Position numbers and translations under genes: made by a program
The notes under the pieces: generated by a model
What the model was told of the DNA's origin: nothing
The model's database searches: none
Seen by the model: the letters and a program-made list of their open reading frames with translations, nothing else
Part shown: in pieces, positions 45,601 through 54,060 of the stretch
Layout of the letters: each line of letters starts with the position of its first letter
How positions within the stretch are numbered: the stretch's first letter is position 1
Assembly (NCBI GenBank): GCA_940671915.1
Contig: CALNVZ010003434.1
Location: 20,233,964 to 20,297,963, forward strand
Direction: 5' to 3'
DNA: 64,000 nt
Source: Paracentrotus lividus
Taxonomy: Eukaryota > Echinodermata > Echinoidea > Camarodonta > Echinidae

Positions 45601-48600
45601 CCTTTATTTCGTCGACTCAATGTTTCGTTAGCCCCTATGTTTCGTCATCCTATTATTCGTCACCCCCATGTTACACTTCTCCTGTTTCGTCACCCCATGC
45701 CTCGGCTCCCCTATGTTTTGTAACCCCTATAATTCGTCATCGCTATGTTTCATAACCCAATGTTTTGTTACTCATTTGTTTCACTGCCTTCTGGTTCATC
45801 AACTCCTAAGTTTTGCCTCCCCAGTGTTTCGCCTTCCCCTTGTTTCATCACCCCCATGTCTCGCCTCCCATATGTTTTATCACCCCTATAAGTCATCACT
45901 GCTATGTTTTACAAAACAATATTTGTTACCCATTTGTCATCACCTTCTAAGTTTCGCCTCCCCTATGACTCGTCACTCTCATGTTACGTCACCTATATGT
46001 TCCTATATTTCGTCACCCCCATATGTTTAGTCACCCTGTTTCGTTACGTCTATGTTAACCATTCTACGTTTCATCACCCCTACATTTCGCCCCCTATGTT
46101 TTATCACCCTCTTTCTATCGTCATTCTGTTTCGCCTCTATTTCGCCATCATTTTCATCAGCCTATGCACCGTCCCCTTATGTCTCCTAACCCTATATTTT
46201 GATACCCTTATGTTTCTTCACCCCATATTTCGTCACCATATGTTTCGTCACCATACCTTTCTTCGGTCTACCACTGTCATCACATTGTCGTCACGTAATG
46301 TTTCGTCCCCTCTATGTTTAACCACCCTATGTTTCGTAATCCCCTATGTTCCGCCTTCCCTATTTTTGTCATCCGTATAATTTGTTACCTCTATCTTTCA
46401 CAACCTAGTCTTTGGTTTTGTCGCTCCTTTTTTCATCGCCTCCTATATTTCGCCCATTATGTTTCATCACCTTATGTTCCGCCTCCCCTATGATTCGTCA
46501 CCCCCCCCCCCATTTTTAGTCACACTACGTTACGTCATTCTATGTTTTCGCACTGCATCGCCATCATTTTTATCAGCCTATTTCAATTTTATTATGTTTC
46601 GTCACCCCTACGTTTTGTCAACCCTATGTTTTCTTTCGTTATGTTTCGACACCAATTTAGTTGTCTAGTTTCTATCATAATTACCTGCTTTCATAGGCGG
46701 CCGAAGACACCTCAATGATGTCATTCATTTCGTTCTTGACGTCACCTTGTTGAGTGAGGACCTTCTTGCATGTCGTTCAGGTGCAAAAAGTCACTCGTCA
46801 CCTCTCAATTTCTTCCGATCCTCGTCTCCACCTCTCTCCCCCCCCCCTTCTCTCTCTCCCTCCCCTCCTTTCGCCCCTCTCTCTACTTTATTCATCACAT
46901 CTTCATCATTACCTGCTTTTATATGAGGCTGTAGATGACTCAATGAGGGCATTCATTTCATTCTTGATATCCCTTTGTTGAGTAAGAACCTTCTTGTAGG
47001 TCTTGTTCAGAATCCCAAGGTCATGGCGGATCTGTTGGATCGTATCCCGGAGCTTGTTGTTCTTCGCAAGGGCTTTATTGAATCCAACCGTCCCCTGAAA
47101 ATATTAAAAGCTCTCATGTTACATAATAATGTCACTTTAGTAAATGAGTGATAGCCCAAAATAACTACAGGTGGAATCTCACTTCGCTTAGACGTCTCCA
47201 AGACTCTGAGATTCCGAGACATCTCAGAGACTCCCAGACGTCAAAGAGACGTCTCCATGACGGAAAAGATGATTATATTAATATGAACACGTTCGACTTT
47301 CCGCATCCCTGAGACATTGCGGAAGCTCAAAAGACATCACCGCGACTAGTTTCAAAACCGTCCCACATCCGTTTTAAACTTGTCTCGAATCCGTCCCATG
47401 ACAAGTGAGATACCACCATACCACTCGACAACATTTGCTAAACTAGCCAAAATGTGTTACCAATTTGTTGTTGTGGTGGTTGTGGTGGTGGTGGTGGTGG
47501 TGGTGGTCGTGGTAGTGTAATGATTGCCCTAATAAAGCTTGTTATATTCAAGGTAGTGGTTCATGATTCCGGAGGCTATTAGTGTCAGATCTTTTTTCTT
47601 CCATCTTTTTTTTCGGAGGGGGGGGGTCAAGATGTTTTGCAGATGAAATAGAGTAACAGGCAGTGAAGTACAAAAAGAAACTTACTATACAGTGATCTAT
47701 TCAATTGCAAAATTACACATTTACATGTATACACATTTGGTAATCTTCATATAGCGATCATAAACAAATATCCGTTTTAGATGACTCATAGCGTCTTAAT
47801 AGACAAAAGATAGAACTACAGAATAGGTCAATCAAAACATATTTATTGTTTTAAAAATGGAATGACCTTTATTTTACAAAATCATAAATAAATGAGATTA
47901 TTTACCTTATATAGCTTTCCCTCGAGTAATCTGATTTTCTTCCGACTAGAAAAGTGTCGAACTTGATCAGCTTTCCATCCTCCCTGGATATGAAGTTGAT
48001 TCATGTTCACCTCCTTCAGGTCCCTTCAACGACGATTGGGAAGATGTGAAATCGACGAAAACATAACAGTGGGGGGGGGGGATGGGGCAGGGGCGGGAGG
48101 GGGGGGGGGGACGCGGGTGTGCTGTGATGTCTGTCGCTGTCCGCTCAGCACCTGTTCGCTCGCTGCCTCGCTCGCTGCTTGATTCGGCTGCTGCTCCGCT
48201 CCCGCCGGGGGTGGCACATGATGAAAAGGAGTGGCGCGAATCGGGACGCAATGTTGCGGTCCTCTTTTATTATCATTTTAACAACGGTTTAAAAAAAATG
48301 ATAAAAATAACACATAAGATATTATATTTGCGTCTGCGGCACCAATTACCATTTCGGATGTGTGCTGGCCATTTTGTATTTGTTTTTTAATTTTTTTTTT
48401 TTTGTGAGGGGGGTAAGGGGGGCAGGTGTTGTCGATATTAACTAGTAATATCAGAGCTATAACGGCATCATGATCTTTAGGATTTTGTATAGGGGAGGGA
48501 TAGTCGACATAAGAGCTTCTCGCAAATACATAAAATCAAGACAACAGGGAAAAAGTTTAATAAATGAGCAACGGTTGGGGGAGAATAGACACACTGTTGG

Positions 48601-49544
48601 CAAAGGAATAATATTATTATATATATTATATATATATATTATATTATATATATATATATGATAATATGTATATAATATATACTAGATTATAGATGATATT
48701 AGATATATATATATATTAAATATATAATAATATAGGCCTAAAAACAAAATTGACAAAAAAAAGAAGACAATGCTGCAAATTAATAATATGAAAGACTTTA
48801 AGATTATCACAAAGAAGAAGAATAAAGTTGAAAAGGAGGGAGAATTCAAGTCAAGGCGGAAATGAACCGAAATGAAAGGGAAAAAAAGAATGTGAATGAA
48901 AGATTTCATAAAAGAAACATGAGCATTATCATTATTATATTGGAAAGCTGACGCATTAGATTGTAAAGCATTATAATTAAACTAAAAATTTTGATCATAA
49001 TACCTTCTTGTCCAGCATTTCAAGTTCATGGTTTTCTTCTGTAATTTGCCTCTCTGTCTCTTCACAAGTTTCCAGTAATTCGGACATCGTTTGAAGGTCG
49101 TTCTTATCTCGCTTTTGATTGGCTAATCTCTCGATCATGCGCATATCCTTCCCGAACTCTGTCTTCTCTTTCTCTAGTGCGTCAATAAACTTTCTGCCAA
49201 TCGAAATGTAGCAATGTAGGAGAAACGAATGGGCAATGACGTGAACTCTTTTTTAATTTGATTTGAAAAATGATAATTGAAAATTCAGATTACATACGGA
49301 TCAATCAAAAGTCGAGAGCGTATAAGATCTTAGACATGTTCAATTCTCCCATTCATGGGTTGTTTGCAATGTTATGAGAATGCTTATGCGTGTATACCGT
49401 CAAAATTGGGATGAAAATAACGATGCTTATTATGAACATCATAATAATGCTGCTGCTGTAGTAATTGGGGATGATGATGATGAGGAGGAGGAGGAGGAGG
49501 AGAATAACAATAATGACGGAGCTTACAAAACTGAGCGTGATGGA

Positions 49545-49575
<31 letters not shown>

Positions 49576-50298
49576 CAGATGATAATGATGATGAGGAGGA
49601 GAATGAAAATTTTAGTCATTGGTGATGATGCTGCTGATCATAATGATGAAAATGATGATGGGAATAAAACTCTCATTGATGATGACGATGAAGAACATTA
49701 TAATGAAAATGATGATGAGAACATACAAGGTGAGGGTGATAGTGTCCATTGAGGAGGATGCCGTTGATACGCAAGAGTCATATTTCCGACATACTCAATG
49801 TGAACTGGAAACTTTTGAACACTATTCAAGGATTCTTTATTACATTTTGATATATTGGTGCAGAAAATGATTTTGAAATCAATAAAGAGCCCATCTTTCG
49901 CGAGAATTAATATCCTAGAATCAGAAGAATAGTTAATGTTTAAGAAACTAAACGGACAAACCAGTCAATGTTCCGCCCCACATATGAAATCAATGAATCA
50001 ATCAATCAAGAAATAATCACCATCAATCATCATCATCATCATCATCACCACCACCACCACCACCACCACCACCATTATCATCACCATCATTACTATCACC
50101 ATCACCATCATCATCAGCACCAATCATTACCATCATCACCATCATCTTCATCATCATTATCATCATTCTCATCATCACCATCACCATCACCATCACCATC
50201 ACCATCATCATCATCATCCTCATCATCACCATCACCATCACCATCATCATCATCATTATCATCACCATCATCACCATCACCATTATCACCACCACAAC

Positions 50299-50330
<32 letters not shown>

Positions 50331-50391
50331 CCATTACCATCATCATCATTATCATCACCATCATCACCATTATCACCACCATAATCACAAC

Positions 50392-50427
<36 letters not shown>

Positions 50428-51687
50428 GATTACCATCATCACCAACCCCAACGTCAAATTGTACAGGATCAGTATCGATATTTTCATTATCATTTTATCA
50501 TTTTAACGAATAAATTAATAATAATAGTAATTGATTGATTTTTAATCAATACACCAATATATCAATATTTAATATTTTTAAAGATATTTTTATTACTGAT
50601 GAATTACCTCTGTTTTCGGAGGATGTTACTCGATTCGTCCAGGTATGCCCTGCGGTCGTTCTCCACGATGCGATACCGTTGTCGAAGTTGAACGAGCTCC
50701 GCCTCGGCGTTGACAAGATCTTCCTGGTCGATCATGGTCGAATCTTGCTTTCCCGATGTCGTGTTCATAGTTCGACCTCGGTTTGATTTCCCTGGTGAAT
50801 ATGCAGCAGAAAGTATTTTAATAATCTCCTGAGATTTCAAATCATACTGTCTTTCTATTCAGTTTGTTATAATCGTAGTGATATAGGTTTTCCCGGTCAA
50901 TCTTAAACTCTTTGCAGTTGAATTCGTTTATGTTCATTCAATTAGGGTGGTCATATCAATTCTAGTTGTAAACTTAAGAGATAGAGGGCGCTACCATTTT
51001 ACTCAAAGCGAACGCTCCCATTTACCTTTTTAGTTTTTGGACAGTTTTTCACTTTATTTTCTTTATTGTGGCGAGCAACTACCCTTTCAAAGAAATGATC
51101 AATTTGATTGAGTACGCTCACAGTCTGAATTTTTCAGAAATAGGAATAACTTATTGCAAAGGGAAAAAAAGTCCTGTCACTTTTATCAATTCGAAAGCTG
51201 GTCAGATCATATTCCTGTACAATATGGCCAATTTTGAGCCCAGAACAGCTCATGCGCTTCATAGTCTTGCTCCTCAATGACGCATAATTATATTTCAGTT
51301 TATTGATCACACGGTTTTTAAAAGGTTGAATTCTCAGTTTTCCATTAATGGTATATTTATTTCAATTGGTTAAAAAAAAGTCCTGTCACTTTGAACTAAT
51401 ATAAGAGACTCTTTTCTCGATTGGTCAATGTTTACGCAAATCACATGCATATCGCATAGAAAATAATGCATATCGCATAGAAAATAATGCGAACGGCGTC
51501 TTGGCGAGATCTCTTGGTTTGGAGCATCAATCTATGTAAAATACAGGTTCTGATTACAACTTCAGCACAATCATGTTATAGGCTTTCAAAAATGTCCTTT
51601 TCCTCCATCTGGTCTGAAGCATCTACTAGTTAAAACCATGAGAAAAGTTCATAAATTTCTTTCACCTCCACGCAGTATTTGCTCCAT
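33329..51687 (-). CDS. ODAD1/CCDC63: ODAD1(CCDC114)/CCDC63-family outer dynein arm docking protein (ten coding exons)
   Basis: This family (Chlamydomonas ODA1/DC2) forms the coiled-coil docking complex that fixes outer dynein arms to axonemal doublets in motile cilia. Ten minus-strand exons (51687-51666, 50791-50608, 49193-49004, 48013-47906, 47094-46913, 43307-43114, 41530-41244, 37498-37247, 34207-34089, 33623-33329) join with matching phases to 610 codons plus stop. The N-terminus carries AELVQLRQRYRIVENDRRAY. The middle is long heptad-rich coiled coil with FSSRKKIRLLEGKL and FNKALAKNNKLRD. Near residue 455 stands AMTYLGLAEFMCNDILL, the family's signature region. The tail is charged and low in structure. 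Exon 1 and the exon 4 acceptor are the least certain. I cannot tell ODAD1 from CCDC63. Introns are rich in repeats. Confidence 0.87.
34089..34207 (-). CDS. ODAD1/CCDC63: ODAD1-like coding exon 9
   Basis: Acceptor TATTTCCTTGCAG and donor GTAAGA. The frame set by exon 8 gives RQMKTMSKKKLVPAQQGSV and ends PPSIG, a basic linker. It is short and not conserved enough to identify alone; phases 0 and 2 fit both neighbours. Confidence 0.75.
34261..34846. mobile_element. Foldback element with TTAA flanks
   Basis: Left end AGGAGAATGAAACCCTAGG and right end CCTAGGGTTTCCTTCCCCT, with TTAA on both outer sides (34257-34260, 34847-34850). The inner arms also pair over 200 bases or more (TAACACTATGGAGATCCTCA with TGAGGATCCCCATAGC). 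TTAA target sites are the mark of piggyBac-type elements. No coding capacity. Confidence 0.8.
35309..36937. mobile_element. Mariner-like foldback element, TIRs of about 430 bp
   Basis: Begins CAGGGCGTCCCAAAAAGAAC and ends GTTCTTTTTGGGACGCACTG, each with TA outside. The inverted arms stay alignable for about 430 bases, to around TTCCAAGGTATATTTAG on the left. The centre has CT-rich (35720-35830) and ATCA-rich (35935-36150) sequence. No transposase frame is intact. CAGGGTGTCCCAAAAA-type ends are classic for mariner relatives. It lies in an ODAD1-like intron. Confidence 0.85.
37247..37498 (-). CDS. ODAD1/CCDC63: ODAD1-like coding exon 8
   Basis: Acceptor TTGCCCATTCAG, donor GTGAGC, 84 codons, phase 0 to 0. 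Encodes VDVAEATLAADAAQNRLKVC, then RRIVTFIRKLGCDSS and NAMTYLGLAEFMCNDILLIE. The glycine-cysteine and YLGLAE blocks are the most diagnostic part of the gene. Confidence 0.9.
37600..37785. repeat. Direct repeat flanking intron insertions, copy 1
   Basis: AACCAGTTATATTCATGA, GAATCTGATTGGCTGAAAGT and TATGCCAATTCTTTTGAAAG recur in the same order at 40985-41150, near the other end of the same intron. Confidence 0.8.
37787..38677. mobile_element. Mariner-like foldback element with CA/GT core
   Basis: Ends CAGAGTGAGTCAATAAAAAT and ATTTTTATTGACTCACTCTG, with TA outside both. Arms of about 210 bases pair, down to CGCACTTGCGCCAAGTGGCTG. The loop contains CA repeats (38035-38130) and GT repeats (38220-38430), themselves complementary. 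No gene. Confidence 0.88.
38685..39875. mobile_element. Mariner-like element (CCCAGAATAAACGAAACCGA), nested host
   Basis: CCCAGAATAAACGAAACCGAG near 38693 is mirrored by CTCGGTTTCGTTTTTTCTGG near 39848, with CGCACTG/TA at the right end. The arms are about 35-40 bases. It is interrupted by the element at 38867-39831. Confidence 0.65.
38867..39831. mobile_element. TA-flanked element with GGGTAGATGTAGGGAATA ends
   Basis: GGGTAGATGTAGGGAATAAC opens and GTATTCCCTACATCTACCC closes, with TA outside. CGGACA boxes follow the left terminus and recur inside (GGAATATCGGACAG, GGAATACCGGACAC). The plan, TA plus a G-rich end plus a repeated box, is like the elements at 6220 and 23277. No transposase is seen. 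Confidence 0.8.
40011..40950. mobile_element. Foldback element, diverged arms of about 270 bp
   Basis: CTTTAATTTCTTGAATATGTTTGTCC on the left pairs with GACAAACACATTTAAGAAATTAAGG on the right, and CCAAAAAGTTTTGTCAACCCCC with GGGGGTGACACACTTTTTGG. The middle (40300-40670) is unique AT-rich sequence. It lies in an ODAD1-like intron. Confidence 0.75.
40985..41150. repeat. Direct repeat flanking intron insertions, copy 2
   Basis: Same order of blocks as 37600-37785. A partial third copy (AATCTGATTGG) is near 39940-40005. Confidence 0.8.
41244..41530 (-). CDS. ODAD1/CCDC63: ODAD1-like coding exon 7
   Basis: Acceptor TTTCAATTAAAG, donor GTAAAT, 287 bases. Encodes KSSKTCLHQEEIKGYEAVFE, then RLVHEFLKKEGIAFALFNY and RRDMKMFIDQGVQLVGKR, ending KELE. 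Coiled coil with the family-typical FxNYVNE-like segment before it. Confidence 0.88.
41743..41894. mobile_element. Short CAGTGGCGGATCC-ended MITE
   Basis: CAGTGGCGGATCCAGG opens, and CCTGTATCCGCCACTG closes. TTTAG lies directly on both sides, possibly a short target duplication. The 152-base interior is mostly G/C runs. The termini resemble those of the hAT-like element at 8522-9666. Confidence 0.75.
42208..43106. mobile_element. Mariner-like foldback element next to a splice donor
   Basis: CAGTGTGTCCCACAAAAAAT opens and ATTTTTTGTGGGACACACTG closes, TA outside both. The arms pair for about 380 bases (TGATCATTAATA with TATTAATGATCA, and ATCACTGTAAAGTGCAA with TTGCACTTTACAGTGGT). No transposase. 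Its right end is 7 bases from the exon 6 border of the ODAD1-like gene. Confidence 0.88.
43114..43307 (-). CDS. ODAD1/CCDC63: ODAD1-like coding exon 6
   Basis: Acceptor TTTTCTTCGACCAG, donor GTAAAT, phase 2 to 1. Encodes EECLARMSTIRERNDKDEMV, then YNNEVKDLTRLLAHDQRL and KDFMNLKTQDRSHLL. A purine/pyrimidine microsatellite of about 150 bases provides the polypyrimidine tract. Confidence 0.9.
43320..43472. repeat. (GAA)n/(GAG)n tract upstream of exon 6 acceptor
   Basis: About 150 bases of nearly pure purine on the plus strand, hence pure pyrimidine in the transcript's sense, ending 12 bases from the acceptor. Confidence 0.95.
43580..44120 (-). pseudogene. Three degenerate copies of the exon 6 5' border
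   Basis: The plus-strand sequence over the exon 6 start (CTGATCGTCGACATCCGAGC..CATTCCTCCCTGGTCGAAG) recurs in altered form near 43585, 43788 and 43976. Between them ATTTCGAGAC.AGGATTGG.GACAA recurs near 43688, 43893 and 44082, so the unit is about 200 bases. The copies carry small indels and lack the rest of the exon. Confidence 0.7.
44270..46670. repeat. 2.4 kb minisatellite, about 16-bp unit
   Basis: Degenerate tandem units of the form CCCCTATGTTTCGTCA. Variants such as TTTCGCCTCCCC and TTTTGTCACCCC are mixed. Because 16 is not a multiple of 3, all three frames give the same kind of F-R-H-P / C-F-V-T repeat and stay open for long stretches. It lies in the ODAD1-like intron between exons 5 and 6. 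It is not coding. Confidence 0.93.
46685..46780 (-). pseudogene. Partial copy of ODAD1-like exon 5 with intact donor
   Basis: Minus strand: AAGGTCCTCACTCAACAAGG through GAAAGCAG and donor GTAATT. It encodes KKVLTQQGDVKNEMNDII and ends AAYES, against KKVLTQQRDIKNEMNALI and ASYKS in the real exon. The 5' part is missing and two bases are lost near ACGACATGC, so a complete exon is not present. Many differences are at third codon positions. Confidence 0.8.
46913..47094 (-). CDS. ODAD1/CCDC63: ODAD1-like coding exon 5
   Basis: Acceptor TTAATATTTTCAG, donor GTAATG, phase 0 to 2. Encodes GTVGFNKALAKNNKLRDTIQ, then GILNKTYKKVLTQQRDIK and IESSTASYKSR. A strong family match in the central coiled coil. 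Confidence 0.92.
47168..47418. mobile_element. GGAGACGTCTCC-family MITE
   Basis: AGGTGGAATCTCACTTCGC opens and CAAGTGAGATACCACCAT closes. Inside are several AGACGTCTCC and GAGACATCTC words. A (GGT)n run follows at 47466-47515. Confidence 0.65.
47906..48013 (-). CDS. ODAD1/CCDC63: ODAD1-like coding exon 4
   Basis: Encodes EVNMNQLHIQGGWKADQVRH, then FSSRKKIRLLEGKLYK before donor GTAAAT. The acceptor was placed at CCTGAAG so that phase 0 is kept. An alternative AG ten bases upstream would shift the frame. The pyrimidine tract is weak. The RLLEGKL segment joins directly to exon 5 as in the family. Confidence 0.8.
48060..48120. repeat. G-rich run
   Basis: Several runs of six or more G, potentially quadruplex-forming, in the ODAD1-like intron. 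Confidence 0.8.
48608..48735. repeat. TA-rich microsatellite
   Basis: Imperfect TA repeats, intronic. The surrounding 48121-48990 shows no other feature. Confidence 0.9.
49004..49193 (-). CDS. ODAD1/CCDC63: ODAD1-like coding exon 3
   Basis: Acceptor TTCGATTGGCAG, donor GTATTA, phase 2 to 0. Encodes KFIDALEKEKTEFGKDMRMI, then NQKRDKNDLQTMSELLETC and NHELEMLDKK, a clear coiled coil. Confidence 0.9.
49478..49740. repeat. (GAT)n/(GAG)n microsatellite
   Basis: Trinucleotide repeat with interruptions. It produces spurious Asp- or Met-rich open frames. Intronic. Confidence 0.95.
50016..50432. repeat. (CAT)n/(CAC)n microsatellite, about 400 bp
   Basis: Long CATCAC-type repeat about 180 bases from ODAD1-like exon 2. 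It is complementary in kind to the GAT repeat at 49478-49740 in the same intron, so the two could pair in the transcript. Confidence 0.95.
50608..50791 (-). CDS. ODAD1/CCDC63: ODAD1-like coding exon 2
   Basis: Acceptor TGCATATTCACCAG, donor GTAATT. Encodes KSNRGRTMNTTSGKQDS, then AELVQLRQRYRIVENDRRAY and DESSNILRKQ. The RYRIVENDRRAY block is the family's conserved N-terminal helix. An in-frame ATG at 50768 is an alternative start. Confidence 0.9.
51666..51687 (-). CDS. ODAD1/CCDC63: ODAD1-like candidate first coding exon
   Basis: ATG at 51687 gives MEQILRG plus one base before donor GTGAAA. The phase fits exon 2 exactly and joins to RGGKSNRGRT. It is only 22 coding bases, so this rests on phase, the donor and the GC-richer region upstream. 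Confidence 0.5.
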
Positions 51688-51689
51688 CA

Positions 51690-51860
51690 CCGGACAGGCG
51701 ATACCGTTCGAATGCAGGGAAGTCTCCTTACGCGAGTTTTTGTTATTGCAGCCAGCTGTATAGATTTCTGCGCTTCTTAGCCGTATTTCCAACGTCTCTT
51801 TGTTGCGTCTGGCCTCTTAGATAATGGACGCGCCTTGTTTAATTACGATTTAATGCCACA
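51690..51860 (-). promoter_or_regulatory. Possible ODAD1-like 5' UTR and promoter
   Basis: Minus strand: a moderately GC- and CpG-richer stretch (GGCGCGTCCATTATC, GAAGCGCAG, CTCGCGTAAGG) directly before the candidate start. I looked for an RFX X-box, expected for a ciliary gene, and did not find a convincing one. Confidence 0.35.
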
Positions 51861-51904
51861 CATTGGTATACGTTAACTTTACATTTTACATAGAGTAGAA
51901 TTGA

Positions 51905-52003
51905 TATGTCTCACTTCGCGGAAACGTCTCCACGACAGAATAAAGTATTAGAAACGTCTCCGATATCGCGGAGACGTGTCCTCGAAGTGAGATACCGCCC
52001 TTA
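51905..52003. mobile_element. GGAGACGTCTCC-family fragment
   Basis: TATGTCTCACTTCGCGGAAACG to CTCGAAGTGAGATACCGCCC; the ends are inverted. Confidence 0.6.
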
Positions 52004-52116
52004 AACGATACCTCATTGAGCGGAGCTATCAGTCAATTGAATTAGCATTTATATTTTTAATCACGATCACATTCAGACGAAAGTGCTTGTAAGAAATGTC
52101 AAATTGATTGGAGATA

Positions 52117-53222
52117 TAAACCCCTCCCAAAAAGTTCTGCAAATCGACTTTGGGCCATGATAACTTTGGGGGTGCGCTTTAGTTATACCTGATATTATTA
52201 TTATTATTTTTTTTTGTTTTTGTTTTTTGAAAGATAATTTATTAATCCTTTTATTGATATCCTATTTGTAATGATTGTGTCATGCTTCAATGCACAAAAT
52301 ATCAGAATATGGAGAAAAGTAAAAAGTCAAATGTTGTAAAATGCACTTTTATTGATCACATTGAAGTTTCGCAACTCGACTTTAGACCTTAATTACTTTT
52401 GGGGTAATTTATAATTTTTACTGAATTTTAACAATTGTCAAGTTCAGTTATTTCTATGTTTATTGATACCTAATTTGCCATGGTGATGTCATGCCCGGTC
52501 CACAGAACCCCTGAATACCCCCTGAATGCAAGGCAAAGCGAAAGATAATTCAGTTTGAATGTTCTGTACCACAACTTTGAACCTTGATACATTTTAATGT
52601 GGGTTTTTATCCCTATCAATTTTTATAGCATTGAAAAGTTCATTTATTCTTCTTTTTATTGATACCCTATTTACTATGGTGATATCATGTTTGAATGCAC
52701 ATAATTCATGAATATATATAAAAGTAAAAAGCAAAAAGTTGCAAAATGCATTGGTATTGCTCAAATTCGGTAACTCGCAACAGACAACAAAACTCACAAT
52801 AGCCATTCAATTTGCAACATTTGACTTCTGACTTTTCCTAAGATTCAGGTGATCTGTGCATACAAGAACAACAATATTGTTACAATTAGGGTATCAACGT
52901 AAAGTAGAATAAATGGGCTTGAAATGGTATAGAATTAAATAGAAATTAGAAAATACCCCAAAAGTTACCAGGGCTTAAATTTGGGATTCGAAATTCAATT
53001 TGATCAATAAAAATGCATTTTGCAACATTTGACTTTTTACTTTTCTCCATATTCTGATATTTCATGCATTTAAGCATGACACGATCATTACAAATATGAT
53101 ATCAATAAAAAGGGGAATAAATTATTTTTCCAATAGCATTAATATCAGGAATAACCAAAGCATACCTGAAAAGTGATCATTGCCGAAAGTTGGTTAGCGA
53201 AACTTTTTGTTAGGGGTTTATA
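52117..53222. mobile_element. Foldback element with internal sub-repeats
   Basis: TAAACCCCTCCCAAAAAGTT opens and AACTTTTTGTTAGGGGTTTA closes, with TA outside both. The arms stay alignable for 260 bases or more (ATATCAGAATATGGAGAAAA on the left, its reverse complement on the right). The motif TATTGATA.C..ATTT.....GGTGAT.TCATG recurs at about 52255, 52460 and 52660. Confidence 0.8.
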
Positions 53223-54060
53223 GTTTAAACGTGACCGGGAAATGATTGTTACACTTTTAGATCTACCTCGGCGTTAAGTGTTTATAGTATTAACTTAGGT
53301 TCAGCTTGACTACCCCGAATGGCGTACTCTTTTTTTTCAATATTTTTTTTTTTTTTTTTTTTTTTTTGTGGGGGGGGGCGAGTGTTCCTTTTTCCTTTCC
53401 TTTGTTTCAGAATGACCGAGTTGGTCTGCTACGTTTGTTTCTATTATACAGAAAGGCTCATGAAATTTTAAAAAAAAAAAAAATAAATAAATATAGGATT
53501 TCCCAGTCAGTTTCAGAAGCTCGTCACTCCATTTGATAAGCGGTTCATTCAAGTTAGGACGATTTAGATTTCCGTCGATTTTCCGGAGATCAGATTCCCT
53601 TTTCCAGCAATTAATTACATGTTTCATTTGTTCAAATTCCGATTAAGTGCACTATATACATAAAACAGTAATTCAATTTAGCAGAGACGCTGCTACGATT
53701 GCGCAATACCGCCATAAGCAGCATTTAATTTCATTTCGAGTTTTTCAACTTACATAAAGTAGCATTTCAAATTAGGACTTAAATTTATAGCTGCAGGAAA
53801 TGTTTTTGTTCTTTTAATCATATATATTATTTTTGTCGTTATAAATGTTTGCAATTGCTATTGTAGCAACTGTTGAATGAGTATATGTACCTTAGTAATT
53901 ATGGCATGCGCTTAAGTATGAGAATTTTTTCAAGTATTATTCGTCATGAAATTATTTTCCCCCTACATTGTCCTTCTTTTTACTCATGTAACAATTTATG
54001 CTTGATGAATTACTATAGTCAAACACCAAAAACTCTCCACATAACAAATTAATCATTCAT
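53223..54060. other. No gene seen
   Basis: AT-rich, with a T-run (53341-53366), G-run and A-run (53471-53483). Nothing else recognised. Confidence 0.5.

Noticed and set aside
44114..46380. Several open frames of 100-170 codons rich in F, R, H, P and C
   Set aside because: They lie in the 16-bp minisatellite, and all frames give the same repeat; no coding signal.
44270..46670. Resemblance to a CRISPR array
   Set aside because: Units are contiguous and degenerate with no unique spacers, in an intron of an animal gene.
47967..48390. Frames of 94-102 codons around the G-rich run
   Set aside because: They overlap a G-run and read across the exon 4 acceptor; the exon 4 frame fits the family.
50016..50493. 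Histidine-, serine-proline- or methionine-rich proteins of up to 156 codons
   Set aside because: They are translations of CAT/CAC and GAT microsatellites inside an intron.
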